The translations under genes were made by a program, and so were the position numbers. The notes beneath the pieces were generated by a model. That model saw only the letters and a list, made by a program, of their open reading frames with translations. It had not been told where the DNA came from and ran no database searches. 11,236 nucleotides of DNA. It comes from Flavobacteriales bacterium UBA5933. GTDB taxonomy: Bacteria; Bacteroidota; Bacteroidia; Flavobacteriales; Weeksellaceae. Shown here one piece after another: positions 1-8,800 of this stretch (the stretch's first letter is position 1; each line of letters starts with the position of its first letter). The stretch is from positions 1-11,236 of the forward strand of contig DJDD01000178.1 in NCBI GenBank assembly GCA_002430925.1, given 5' to 3'.

Positions 1-16
1 GACAGCCTCTTTTTTA
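1..16 (-). terminator. Partial intrinsic terminator, cut by the window edge
   Basis: Read on the minus strand, positions 16 to 1 give AAAAAAGAGGCTGTC, an A-run followed by a GC-containing arm, 20 nt after the rhodanese stop codon. On the plus strand the same bases read GACAGCCTC followed by a T-run, the shape of the second arm and U-tract of a bidirectional hairpin terminator. The matching arm would lie just outside the window, so the hairpin itself cannot be seen. It would end the peptidase-rhodanese transcript. Confidence 0.5.
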
Positions 17-35
17 TGTTTTTCTTTCAATGAAA

Positions 36-371
36 TTATTGACCTAAAATGTCTAAAACATCTTGGTAACCTCCTCCATTAAAAACTTCTTCTAAACCAT
101 TTGCTTGTAAAAATTGAGCTGCAGAACCAGAACGGTTACCACTTCTACAAAAAACAACAACTGGTTTTGACATTGCTTTAATTTCTTCTACTCTTGTAGG
201 AACATCTCCCAAAGGAATGTTTATAGCATTTGGTACAAAACCATCAGTTTCTAATTCATAAGGTTCGCGAACATCTATTAATGTTGCATTTTCGTTTGTT
301 ATTGCTTCTACTGTAGTCATCTTTATAATTCTTTTTTTATTTTTTATCCAAGATAAGATTTTACCTATCAT
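36..371 (-). CDS. Single-domain rhodanese-like sulfurtransferase
   Basis: This 111-residue protein is a stand-alone rhodanese domain, the length usual for GlpE/PspE-type single-domain forms. The domain runs from about residue 18 to the end. LIDVRE (residues 31-36) is the conserved N-terminal rhodanese motif with D33 and R35. The active-site loop is CRSGNRS, with C75 expected to carry the persulfide. The FNGGGYQD stretch near residues 97-104 matches the family's C-terminal motif. Known family members move sulfane sulfur from thiosulfate or protein persulfides to acceptors such as cyanide or thiols; the real acceptor here is unknown. No signal peptide is evident, so it is probably cytoplasmic. 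The start used here lies one base after the peptidase stop codon (TAAAATG), which suggests translational coupling. A second Met at residue 18 (base 320) begins the domain proper, and the first 17 residues are a basic stretch outside the fold, so the true start is uncertain. Confidence 0.9.
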   Translation of the reverse strand: MIGKILSWIKNKKRIIKMTTVEAITNENATLIDVREPYELETDGFVPNAINIPLGDVPTRVEEIKAMSKPVVVFCRSGNRSGSAAQFLQANGLEEVFNGGGYQDVLDILGQ

Positions 372-372
372 T

Positions 373-2394
373 TTACCAAATCTTTATACGATCTTTTGGT
401 GCTTTATATAGCTTATCTCCAGGTTTTGTTTGGAAAGCATCATGGAAAGCATTGATATTTATAATTGGTCCGAAAGAACGGAAATATCCTGGTGAATGAG
501 GATCTGTTTTTACTTGATTCTCTAATGCTTCATTTGTTGCTTTCGTTCTCCAAATTGTAGCCCAAGATAAGAAGAAACGTTGCTGCGGTATAAAACCATC
601 AATATTAGCATAAGTTCCTTTGTCTTTTAAATACATTTGCAAAGCATCAAAAGCTACCGAAGCTCCACCTAGATCACCAATATTTTCTCCTGATGTGAAT
701 GTCCCATTTACATGACTTCCTTTTACTGGTTCGTAAGCATCATATTGCGTAGCTAATGCTTTTGTAGCTTGTGCAAATTTATCTTCATCCTCTTTTGTCC
801 ACCAATTTACCAAGTTTCCATCACCATCGAATTTTGCTCCAGAATCATCGAATCCATGAGAAATTTCATGGCCAATTACAGCTCCTATTCCTCCGAAATT
901 TACTGCTGCATCTGCTCTATAATCATAGAAAGGAGGTTGTAAGATTGCTGCTGGGAAAACTATTTCATTATTTGTTGGATTGAAATAAGCATTAACAGTT
1001 TGAGGTGACATTCCCCAACGAGTTTTATCTACTGCCTTACCAAAATCTTTTAGATTTTCTTTTGTACGCCATTTACTAATTTCAATAACATCATCTATTA
1101 AATTACCTCCATCAGCCAATGATTTTACTTGTAAATCTGAATAATCTTTCCATTTATCTGGATAACCAATTTTTACAGTAAATTTATTTAGTTTATCTAT
1201 TGCTTTTTTCTTTGTATCAGTTGACATCCATTCTAACTCATTGATATGTTTGTCAAATGATTTGAAAATATAGCTAATTAACTCTTCAGCCTTTGCTTTT
1301 GCTTCTGGTGGAAAATTATCTTTTACATAAATTTGACCTAATAATTCTCCTGTTGTTCCATTCACAAAAGATAAACCTCTTTTTTCTAATGCACGTTGTT
1401 CTTTTTGTCCAGATAAAGTTTTACCATAAAAATTAAAATTAATTTTATCTAATTCTGTTGTTGAATAACCTGCATAAGAGTTAATTAATTTAAAACGAAG
1501 ATATTCTTTAATTAACGGAATGTTTTCTTGAGTTAAAATTTTATCTAAGTTTTTGTAATAATCCAATTCTTCTACAATAACAGTCTCTGGATTTATTCCT
1601 AATGCTTTTACATATCCTTCTATATCGATATTCTTCGTTAGTTTTTTAACTTCTGATAATTTAACTGGATTGTATGATTTATTAGGATCACGATCTTCTT
1701 CTACAGTTTTGATGTATTTTGACATCATTTTTTCAAATTCTACAATCTTAGGACCTTTTAAATCTCTTGTTTTTGATCCTGTAAAAGGCATTAATTGATC
1801 TACAAAACTTGAAAATTTACCTAAAGTTTCTGTATTTTTTGCATCTTCTTTTTGGTAGTAAGTTTTTCCTAAACTTAAATCTATACTACTTAAATAAACT
1901 GCATTTTCTTTACTATTTTTAAGATCTGCATAAACATAAACTCCATAAAATGGATTTTCACCTATTGGAGAAACTTCTATTAAATATTTTTGTAATTCTT
2001 TTAAATTTTTAATCTTATCAATTTGATTAAAATATTTTTGAAGAGGTGCTAATCCTGTCTTATTGCGAGCATCTAAATTAATATAAGCTTCATATAAATC
2101 AGCTATTTTTTGTTCGCTTGTTCCTTGTTTATGTTTTGTTTTGATTAAATCTTGAACTAATTTTAATGTAACCTTGTCAGTATTTTCAATTAACTCGTCA
2201 AAACTTCCCCATCTAGCTCTATCCGATGGAATTTCAGTGATTTTCATCCAATTTCCATTTACATAATTATATAAATCATCTTGTGGACGAACTGTTTTAT
2301 CCATGTAATTTGGATTAATTGCATGATAACCATCTTGTGCCATAGCTAACATAGAAGTACATGCAAAAGCTGCTATAAAAAAATTTTTTTTCAT
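373..2394 (-). CDS. M13 family zinc metallopeptidase (neprilysin/PepO-like), secreted
   Basis: The protein is 673 residues long, the normal length for bacterial M13 peptidases. An N-terminal signal peptide (MKKNFFIAAFACTSMLAMA, likely cleaved before Q20) sends it to the periplasm or outside. The N-terminal M13 domain spans about residues 35-420 and the catalytic domain about 465-673. Zinc ligands and catalytic residues are all visible: HEISH at 509-513 (two His ligands, E510 as general base) and ENIGD at 570-574 (E570 as third ligand, D574 orienting the His). The substrate-binding NAYF motif is at 468-471, followed by FPAAILQPPF. The chain ends in Trp, as is common in the family. M13 enzymes cleave oligopeptides on the amino side of hydrophobic residues, so a role in periplasmic peptide digestion is likely but inferred. 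Cys12 after AFA could be read as a lipobox, but it comes too early in the signal for a convincing lipoprotein. The rhodanese gene follows after one base, so the two probably form an operon. Confidence 0.96.
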   Translation of the reverse strand: MKKNFFIAAFACTSMLAMAQDGYHAINPNYMDKTVRPQDDLYNYVNGNWMKITEIPSDRARWGSFDELIENTDKVTLKLVQDLIKTKHKQGTSEQKIADLYEAYINLDARNKTGLAPLQKYFNQIDKIKNLKELQKYLIEVSPIGENPFYGVYVYADLKNSKENAVYLSSIDLSLGKTYYQKEDAKNTETLGKFSSFVDQLMPFTGSKTRDLKGPKIVEFEKMMSKYIKTVEEDRDPNKSYNPVKLSEVKKLTKNIDIEGYVKALGINPETVIVEELDYYKNLDKILTQENIPLIKEYLRFKLINSYAGYSTTELDKINFNFYGKTLSGQKEQRALEKRGLSFVNGTTGELLGQIYVKDNFPPEAKAKAEELISYIFKSFDKHINELEWMSTDTKKKAIDKLNKFTVKIGYPDKWKDYSDLQVKSLADGGNLIDDVIEISKWRTKENLKDFGKAVDKTRWGMSPQTVNAYFNPTNNEIVFPAAILQPPFYDYRADAAVNFGGIGAVIGHEISHGFDDSGAKFDGDGNLVNWWTKEDEDKFAQATKALATQYDAYEPVKGSHVNGTFTSGENIGDLGGASVAFDALQMYLKDKGTYANIDGFIPQQRFFLSWATIWRTKATNEALENQVKTDPHSPGYFRSFGPIININAFHDAFQTKPGDKLYKAPKDRIKIW

Positions 2395-2448
2395 TTTAAT
2401 AATAGATATTATTTTAGTTGATAAGTCTAAATAATATGACCTATGTTA

Positions 2449-2456
2449 CAAATCTA
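2449..2456 (-). promoter_or_regulatory. Candidate -7 box for the M13 peptidase operon
   Basis: On the minus strand the bases read TAGATTTG, a full match to the Bacteroidota -7 consensus TAnnTTTG. It would place the transcript start near 2442, giving a leader of about 48 nt before the peptidase ATG. No clear TTTG -33 element was found at the usual distance, which is the weak point of this call. Confidence 0.45.
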
Positions 2457-2638
2457 CTAAAATTAACTTAACAGCCCTCTGAAAAAGGTGGGTTTTATTG
2501 TTGAAGATTTAATTTTAATAATTTACGATTTAAGAAAGAAAAAAACTTTACTTAAGATATTTATTTACAATAAATTGAACACAACTAATCTTAATAAGAA
2601 TATTAATTAAAAAACAGCGGTAATTTCTTATATTATTT

Positions 2639-2646
2639 TACCTTTG
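2639..2646 (+). promoter_or_regulatory. Candidate -7 box for the threonine dehydrogenase gene
   Basis: The bases read TACCTTTG, a full match to the Bacteroidota TAnnTTTG element, 28 nt upstream of the ATG at 2675. The predicted leader is short, about 20 nt, and A-rich (around AAACAAACAAAAG), as is common in this phylum where Shine-Dalgarno pairing is weak. A -33 TTTG is not evident. Confidence 0.5.
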
Positions 2647-2674
2647 GCCAAACAAACAAAAGTAACTTTTTAGT

Positions 2675-3628
2675 ATGAAAACCGATACGATTTTAATAAC
2701 CGGTGCCTTAGGACAAATTGGTTCTGAATTAGCAGAAAAATTAAAAACAATTTATGGTAAAAACAATGTAATTATTTCAGACATCAAAGATCCAAAAGAT
2801 GTTGAATATGATGGTATTTATGAAGTAATTAATGTTTTAGATGCTGATAGAATAAAAGAAGTCATCACTAAACATAACGTAAAAACTGTTTATCACTTAG
2901 CAGCACTATTATCAGGTACTGCAGAAAAAAATCCTATGTTTGGATGGAAATTAAACATGGATACTTTACTTACTTTCCTTGAATTAGCAAAAGACAAAGT
3001 TATTGATAAAATTTTCTGGCCTTCATCAATTGGTGTTTTTGGACCTGATACTCCAAAAGAAAATACACCTCAAAACCCAGTACAAACACCATCAACAGTT
3101 TATGGGATTTCTAAACTTGCAGGTGAATATTGGTGCAAATGGTATCAACAAAATCATAATGTAGATGTTCGTTCTGTCCGTTTTCCTGGTCTTATTTCTT
3201 GGAAAACCCCAGCAGGAGGTGGAACTACAGATTATGCTGTTGATATTTATTATAAAGCAGTGGAAGAAGGTAAATACACTTGTTTTCTAAAAAAAGATAC
3301 AAACTTACCAATGCTTTACATGGATGATGCTATAGAAGCTATCATACAATTAATGAGCACAGATAAGAATAATCTTAAAGAATTTAAATCTTATAATCTT
3401 GGTGGTTTAAGTTTTTCTCCTGAAGAATTATTTGAGGAAATAAAAAAATATATTCCAGAATTTGAAATTGCTTACGAACCAGATTTTAGACAAGCAATTG
3501 CAGACTCTTGGCCATCATCTATAGAAGATATTGAAGCAAAGGCTGATTGGGGGTTTGAACCAAAATATTCTATAGAAAAAATGACAACTACTATGCTTGA
3601 TAATTTAAAGTTAAAACTAATTAAATAA
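2675..3628 (+). CDS. L-threonine 3-dehydrogenase, SDR (extended short-chain) type
   Basis: This 317-residue cytoplasmic enzyme belongs to the NAD-dependent epimerase/dehydratase superfamily. The N-terminal Rossmann motif is GALGQIG (G10, G13, G16), and D36 at the end of the second strand fits NAD rather than NADP preference. YHLAALLSG (73-81) and WPSSIGVFGP (115-124) are typical of extended SDRs, and the catalytic pair is Y143 and K147 in YGISK. RFPGLISW (169-176), GGGTTDYAVDIYY (181-193) and LPMLYMDDAI (211-220) are, from memory, hallmarks of the threonine-dehydrogenase branch and unlike sugar epimerases. The reaction is L-threonine plus NAD+ to 2-amino-3-oxobutyrate plus NADH; Kbl would then make glycine and acetyl-CoA, but kbl is not in this window. 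It is not related to the zinc-dependent Tdh of E. coli, so no symbol is given. The gene stands alone, divergent from the peptidase. A sugar-nucleotide epimerase is the less likely alternative. Confidence 0.87.
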   Translation: MKTDTILITGALGQIGSELAEKLKTIYGKNNVIISDIKDPKDVEYDGIYEVINVLDADRIKEVITKHNVKTVYHLAALLSGTAEKNPMFGWKLNMDTLLTFLELAKDKVIDKIFWPSSIGVFGPDTPKENTPQNPVQTPSTVYGISKLAGEYWCKWYQQNHNVDVRSVRFPGLISWKTPAGGGTTDYAVDIYYKAVEEGKYTCFLKKDTNLPMLYMDDAIEAIIQLMSTDKNNLKEFKSYNLGGLSFSPEELFEEIKKYIPEFEIAYEPDFRQAIADSWPSSIEDIEAKADWGFEPKYSIEKMTTTMLDNLKLKLIK

Positions 3629-3713
3629 TTAATTTTTAAACATAATTAGATTAAAATTCTTAATTTTTTTATGATTTTCAATTATTTTTAACTTTATTTT
3701 AACAAACAGCTTT

Positions 3714-3737
3714 TAATCCTTTTATAATAAGGGATTA
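3714..3737 (+). terminator. Weak hairpin downstream of the threonine dehydrogenase gene
   Basis: TAATCCTTT and AAGGGATTA form a 9-bp stem with one T-G wobble around a 6-nt loop, 85 nt past the dehydrogenase stop and about 100 nt before the rlpA start. The following bases (TGGTTTTAAAA) contain only a short T-run, so this is at best a weak terminator. It could equally be a structured element in a longer leader of the next gene. Confidence 0.3.
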
Positions 3738-3817
3738 TGGTTTTAAAATTTATAATAAATTGGTTTTTTAGTGTATTATTAACATTTAAGTAATTCATAA
3801 TATATATTTTAGTGTTT

Positions 3818-3830
3818 GAGGAAAGGAAAG
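3818..3830 (+). promoter_or_regulatory. Purine-rich ribosome binding site that decides the rlpA start
   Basis: GAGGAAAGGAAAG lies 9 nt before the ATG at 3840 and is the most Shine-Dalgarno-like stretch ahead of any gene in this window. A TTG at 3816 overlaps it and could start an in-frame extension of eight residues (MRKGKIVQ), but then the purine run would be coding and no other binding site is visible. The bases TAGTGTTTG at 3810-3818 resemble a -7 box with one base too many, which is too poor a match to call. Confidence 0.45.
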
Positions 3831-3839
3831 ATTGTACAA

Positions 3840-4340
3840 ATGATGACTAAAAAATATATCACGTTAACTTTAATAACATTAACGCTAGCAGTAACTAAAG
3901 CTAATGAAAATTTTCAATTATCAATAAATACACCATTACCTGTATCTATAAAAACTAGTAAAATTATTACGTCTAATTTATTAGATAAATTTAACAAGCT
4001 AAGAAATACAGATAATAGCAAATTAGTAGAAATTGTTGAAAAGGCAGGAAGTAAAGTAAGTGGGATAGTTTCTTGGTATTCTGATAAATTTCACGGTAGA
4101 AAAACATCAAGCGGAGAATCATATGATAAGACAGATTTCACTGCTGCTCATAAAAGTTTACCATTTGGAACTAAAGTTAAAGTAACAAATGTTAGAAATG
4201 GAAAATCTGTTGTTGTAAAAATTAATGATAGAGGCCCACATACTAAATCAAGATTATTAGATTTAAGTAGAGCTGCATTTTCTTCAATTGGTTCTATTGA
4301 TTCAGGAACTTTAAAAGTAGATATGGAAGTTGTTAATTAA
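3840..4340 (+). CDS. Secreted RlpA-family protein (double-psi beta-barrel, lytic transglycosylase-like)
   Basis: From the ATG at 3840 the protein has 166 residues. This start is preferred over an in-frame TTG at 3816 because it puts a good purine-rich site upstream and leaves a clean signal peptide (MMTKKYITLTLITLTLAVTKA). Residues 22-72 are a low-complexity linker; the RlpA double-psi beta-barrel fills about 74-166. Motifs in order are GIVSWYSDKFHG, TSSGESYD, FTAAHKSLPFGTKVKV, KINDRGP and LLDLSRAAF. The spacing of E93, D96 and H104 in GESYD...AAH matches the catalytic residues I recall from Pseudomonas aeruginosa RlpA, so cleavage of peptidoglycan glycan strands lacking peptide stems is plausible. 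Unlike the E. coli and Pseudomonas proteins there is no C-terminal SPOR domain and no lipobox, so septal targeting is not supported and it is probably soluble in the periplasm. It is the last plus-strand gene before a strong terminator. Confidence 0.9.
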   Translation: MMTKKYITLTLITLTLAVTKANENFQLSINTPLPVSIKTSKIITSNLLDKFNKLRNTDNSKLVEIVEKAGSKVSGIVSWYSDKFHGRKTSSGESYDKTDFTAAHKSLPFGTKVKVTNVRNGKSVVVKINDRGPHTKSRLLDLSRAAFSSIGSIDSGTLKVDMEVVN

Positions 4341-4360
4341 ACTTCTTTAATTATAACATA

Positions 4361-4393
4361 AAAAAAACGATCTCATATAGATCGTTTTTTTTT
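4361..4393. terminator. Bidirectional intrinsic terminator between rlpA and susD
   Basis: A perfect inverted repeat pairs AAAAAAACGATCT (4361-4373) with AGATCG plus seven T (4379-4391), with a 5-nt loop CATAT. It is flanked by an A-run on one side and a T-run on the other, so it can stop transcription from both directions. It sits 20 nt after the rlpA stop and 20 nt after the susD stop, which are convergent. Confidence 0.93.
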
Positions 4394-4413
4394 GTTTTTA
4401 TACGATACACTAT

Positions 4414-5874
4414 TTAGTTTATATCCCACCAAACACGTGTATTAATGTCATCTGCTCCCATTTGTTGTATAGCCTGCTGATAACCTTCTGGATTATAATT
4501 ACCTACCGCAGCAGGATATAGTAATCTACGAGGTAATTTACCATCATTTAACATGGATGATGTTTTAGGTAACTTTGGAAAACCTGTTCTTCTATATTCA
4601 TACCACTGTTGATAATCTGTAAAAAATAAAGCAAAATATTTTTGATCTATTATTCTCTCTAAAGTCCCATCATATTTTATTTTGTCTTGCTCCAAAAATT
4701 GAGATTCAGGAGCAATTCCTGTCCAAAAAGAAATTGCTGATTTTACTGCATTATTATAATGTGTTTTTGCATCTCCTCCAAAACCTCTTTGTGCCATTTC
4801 TGCTTTTATAAATTCAACCTCAGCATAAGTCATAAATGGTATTTTCATTGGAGCTGTTACTGTTGTTAAACTTGGAGAGGAAACATTATAATTAAAATCA
4901 GAATCATTTCCATCATAAGCAGCTGGAACTCCTTTATACCCAATAGAATTTCCTTTTTCATCTGTAGCTTTATTGACTAATACAGGTAAACGAGGATCAT
5001 TTGTTTCTACCATTTTATCAATAAAAAAAGTAGTAAATGAACGACTATCTCTATAATCTTGAGCTCGTGGCCAAGGTGATAGATATGGTGCTAAACCAGA
5101 TAATTGTAGAACCGCAGATTCTGTATCACTTGTAAAAATGGGATAAATCTTAGGGTTATCAATAATTTTTTTAATTTCTGAAAAAGCATTTGTATTACGA
5201 TTAGAAATTCTTAATAAGATTCTCATCTTAAGAGAATTTGTAAATTTTTTCCAATTATCTACATTAAGATTAGCATTTTTAGAATCTGTTGTTGGATAAA
5301 GAATATCTTTTCCATACTTTAAATTTAATGTAGAGACATAAAGTGAATTCGCTTTCTCTAAATCTGCTAACAATTGAGTGTATATATCCTCTTGTTTATC
5401 AAATTTTGGTTTTATAATTCCATCTTCAGATCTTGCAGCTTCTGAAAAAGGTACATCTCCAAACATATCTGTTAAATTTGACATAACTAAAGCTCTTAAA
5501 GTTAAAGCAATTGCTTCATAATTTACATCACTAGCCTGTATAGAAACACGTAACATTTCATTAAGGTTAACTAAACTCTTGTATGCATTATTCCATGTAG
5601 AATTACCTGTTCCTGTTGTAATATTATATCTATGAACTCCTAATGTATTACTAGGATAAGGGATATGAACCTGCATTAACTGAGCAGTAATATCATAATT
5701 TTTTGAAACATTATAGTCTGCAAGATCATATATTACTGGATTTAGAACAGAACCTGAATTTATTTCTGTAATTAAATTAGTATTTTTATTTGCTTCCTCA
5801 AAATCATTTGTACATGAAGAAACTAATGAAATTATTGAAAATGTAAATAGTATTTTGAATGTAATTTTTTTCAT
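4414..5874 (-). CDS. SusD/RagB-family surface lipoprotein (SusD-like_2 type)
   Basis: This 486-residue protein is the partner lipoprotein of the SusC channel encoded just upstream, with a gap of 23 nt. A lipoprotein signal peptide ends in VSSC, so C21 is the lipidated residue. The acidic stretch just after it (NDFEE) resembles the surface-export signal seen on Bacteroidota SusD proteins. The mature part shows the alpha-helical TPR-like pattern of the family, including NWKKFTNSLKMRILLRISN (about 207-225) and the well-known YAEVEFIKAEMAQRG helix at 350-364. A C-terminal motif FTDYQQWYEYRRTGFP follows at about 417-432. These match SusD-like_2 (PF12771) better than classical starch SusD. In known systems SusD closes as a lid over SusC and captures the nutrient at the cell surface. 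The ligand cannot be read from the sequence; sugar oligomers, peptides (as in RagAB) or other compounds are possible. Confidence 0.95.
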   Translation of the reverse strand: MKKITFKILFTFSIISLVSSCTNDFEEANKNTNLITEINSGSVLNPVIYDLADYNVSKNYDITAQLMQVHIPYPSNTLGVHRYNITTGTGNSTWNNAYKSLVNLNEMLRVSIQASDVNYEAIALTLRALVMSNLTDMFGDVPFSEAARSEDGIIKPKFDKQEDIYTQLLADLEKANSLYVSTLNLKYGKDILYPTTDSKNANLNVDNWKKFTNSLKMRILLRISNRNTNAFSEIKKIIDNPKIYPIFTSDTESAVLQLSGLAPYLSPWPRAQDYRDSRSFTTFFIDKMVETNDPRLPVLVNKATDEKGNSIGYKGVPAAYDGNDSDFNYNVSSPSLTTVTAPMKIPFMTYAEVEFIKAEMAQRGFGGDAKTHYNNAVKSAISFWTGIAPESQFLEQDKIKYDGTLERIIDQKYFALFFTDYQQWYEYRRTGFPKLPKTSSMLNDGKLPRRLLYPAAVGNYNPEGYQQAIQQMGADDINTRVWWDIN

Positions 5875-5897
5875 CTCTAAAAATTAAATATTGTATA

Positions 5898-8800
5898 TTA
5901 TAAAGAAGCTTTTAATGAAAGACCATAAGTTGCAGTAGACGGCATCTGTCCCATTTCTACACCTGGTACATAAGTATTACCATTTAATGCTGCTGTTTCT
6001 GGATCGTACATTGGAAAATCACTAATAATAAATAAGTCACGCCCATAAGCTGTTAATGATAAAGCTTCCAAACCTGTTTTATTTAATATTTTTTTAGGAA
6101 AATCAAATGTAAAACTTACATCTCTTAATTTTATATAAGATGCCTTAAATGAATTAGCCTCAACATTAGCACGTCTATTATATTCTCCATAATAAGTTGC
6201 TACATCTACTTTTGTTGTATTAGGCGAATATGAACCATCTGCATTTTTTACAACTCCATCTCCTATAATATACCCATCTTCTCTTCCTGGTAAAGAATCT
6301 GCTAATTTTCCTTGTTCCATCATTTTATGATAAGTTTGAGAATATATCATACCACCATATTGACCATCTAAAGTAAAACTGAAACGGAAAGAATTGTACT
6401 TTATCATACTTGTAAAACCTGCTCTCCATTTTGGATTTGCATCACCTACATATTCTAATTTTCCAGTTTTTATTGGGACACCTGATTTTGCATCATAAAT
6501 AATTTTACCTTCTTCATTTCTTTGGAATTTTTCACCATATAAAGCTGTTAACGAACCTCCAACTTTAGATATTTGATAAACAGTTCCTGCTGTACCAATA
6601 ATCATTTGATCATCTTCAATTCCATCTACTAAAGATTTTACCTTATTCTCATTCTTGGTAAAAGTTCCTGATAATTTCCATTCAAAACCCTTTCTTTTTA
6701 TAGGTGAATATGATGCTCCTATTTCTATTCCTCTATTTTCAACTTCTCCCCCATTAACTACTCTATAAGAATATCCAGTAGAAATATCATTTGGAAGATC
6801 GAATATTTGATTTTTGGTATTTTGTTGATAAACAGTTAAGTCTAAACTTAACCTTTTCTTAAATAACAATGCTTCAATACCTGTTTCCCAAGACTCTGTA
6901 GATTCTGGTTTTAAATTAGGATTATAAAGTGTTGATGGTAATGTTGCAGATCCTGAGAAATCGCTTTGACTATAATATCTATTTGTTTTCCCAGGAGTAC
7001 CTCCATTTCCTACTTTTGCAAACGATAAACGATATTTTAAATAATTTACTGGTCCTTTTATTTTAAATAAATCAGATAAGATAAAACTTGATGAAACTGA
7101 AGGATAAAAAAATGAACTATAGTTTAAAGCTACAGAAGAATTCCAATCGTTACGACTTGTAATATCCACAAAAATCATATCCTTCCATCCTAAAGAAGCC
7201 ATTCCGTATAACGAATTTTCTTTTAAATTTGAATCATAAGTACGAGCGAAGGGAGAAGTTAAACCATTGGCTAATTTATAAACTCCTGGAGATGCTAAAC
7301 CATCCACCCATGCTGTAAGATTTCTATACTCATAATTTTTTCTATTTCCTCCAACATTTGCTGTAAATGAAATATCTCCCCATTTATCATTATATGTTAA
7401 TAAGAAATCTAAATTTGTTTCTGTTTTTGTAACATCTTGTCTTTTATAATAACCATTTCTAGTACGATTCATATCAAAAGGGCGTTTTTGTTCCCTTAAT
7501 TGTGAATAAGTGTTTATAGCAGGTCTTAACATTAAACTTAATTTATCTGTCAGTTTAAAATCAACTTTAACATTACCTACTATTTGATTACTAGTCATTG
7601 GATTTACAGCTTCATAGGCTATCGCATATGGATTATCCATATATGAACTAAAAGGACGAAGCATTTTAACTCCATCATATCCTTTTTGCCAAATAGGTTT
7701 GTACCAATTTAAATCTACATTAGGATTTTGAAAAATCATAAAATAAGCTATCGAACCATTATTATAACCTGTTCCAGGTAAATTATCACTTGTTTTTCTA
7801 GTATAATTTAAAACTGATGAAACTTTAATACGATCGCTTACCTCATAAGTTCCATTAATAGAAGCTGTGTAGTTTTCATAGCCTGTATTTGGCATAATCC
7901 AACTATTTTTTTGATGTCCTAAAGAAGCTCTTATACTTCCTTTATCACTACCTCCAGAAAGTGTAACTGCATTACTAAAAGTAAAACCTGTTTGCCAAAA
8001 ACCTTTTCTATTATCTTTATATGGTCTCCAAAGTGTTCTTTCTGCTCCTTGTTTTTCTGTATTTGGATCGTATTGATAAAACATTTGACCATCGAATTTT
8101 GGTCCAAAAGCTGATGATGTACTTCCTGTATTTGGACCATCGGCAGATTTTTGATAAGAATAATATGGGTTTCCATTTTTATCAAAACTTTTCCCTGCTC
8201 CTTGTCCATATTCGTACTGAAAATCTGGCCAATTATTAATTACATCAATTGCAACAGTAGATTTATATTCTAAGCCTAATTTTTTACCTTTTTTACCGGA
8301 TTTTGTTGTAATAATTAATGCTCCATTTGCTGCTTTATTTCCGTAAAGTGCTGCTGCTGATGGTCCTTTAAGAACAGTGACACTTTCTATGTCTGCTTGG
8401 TTAATATCCGAAATTGCATTACCAAAATCTATAGGAGAGTCATCTCCCATATAAGCTGTATCGTTTCCAGAAGAAGTCATCTCGGTATTCATTGGAACAC
8501 CATCTATGACAATTAAAGCATAATTTTTTGAAGGATCTAAAGAATTTGCTCCTCTTAAAATTATTTGCTGAGAGTTTATTGGTCCGTTTCCTCCCGAAAT
8601 AATATTAAGACCTGATACTTTTCCTTTTAACCCAGAAGACCAGTTGTTCGCTTCTGCTGTTGCTAAATCTTCCGCATTTATATTTTGCTGAGCAAAACCT
8701 AATTTTTTTTGCTCTCTTTTGATTCCTAATGCTGTAACAACTACTTCATTTAACTGATTTGTTTCTTCTTGTAGTGTGATTTTTACATTATTGAAATCTT

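Noticed and set aside
771..983. 70-codon plus-strand open frame
   Set aside because: It lies entirely antisense within the catalytic domain of the M13 peptidase, its translation is rich in His/Leu with no recognisable fold, and it has no promoter or binding site.
2359..2361. Cys12 of the M13 peptidase as a lipidation site (AFAC)
   Set aside because: The hydrophobic stretch before it is too short for a lipoprotein signal, and a good signal peptidase I site (AMA before Q20) follows.
2675..3628. UDP-glucose 4-epimerase as the function of the SDR gene
   Set aside because: The GGGTTDYAVDIYY and LPMLYMDDAI motifs and the 317-residue length fit the threonine dehydrogenase branch, and no sugar-nucleotide genes are nearby.
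7931..8239. Two short open frames, one on each strand, inside susC
   Set aside because: Both overlap the well-supported SusC reading frame and give low-complexity translations without family motifs; they are shadows.
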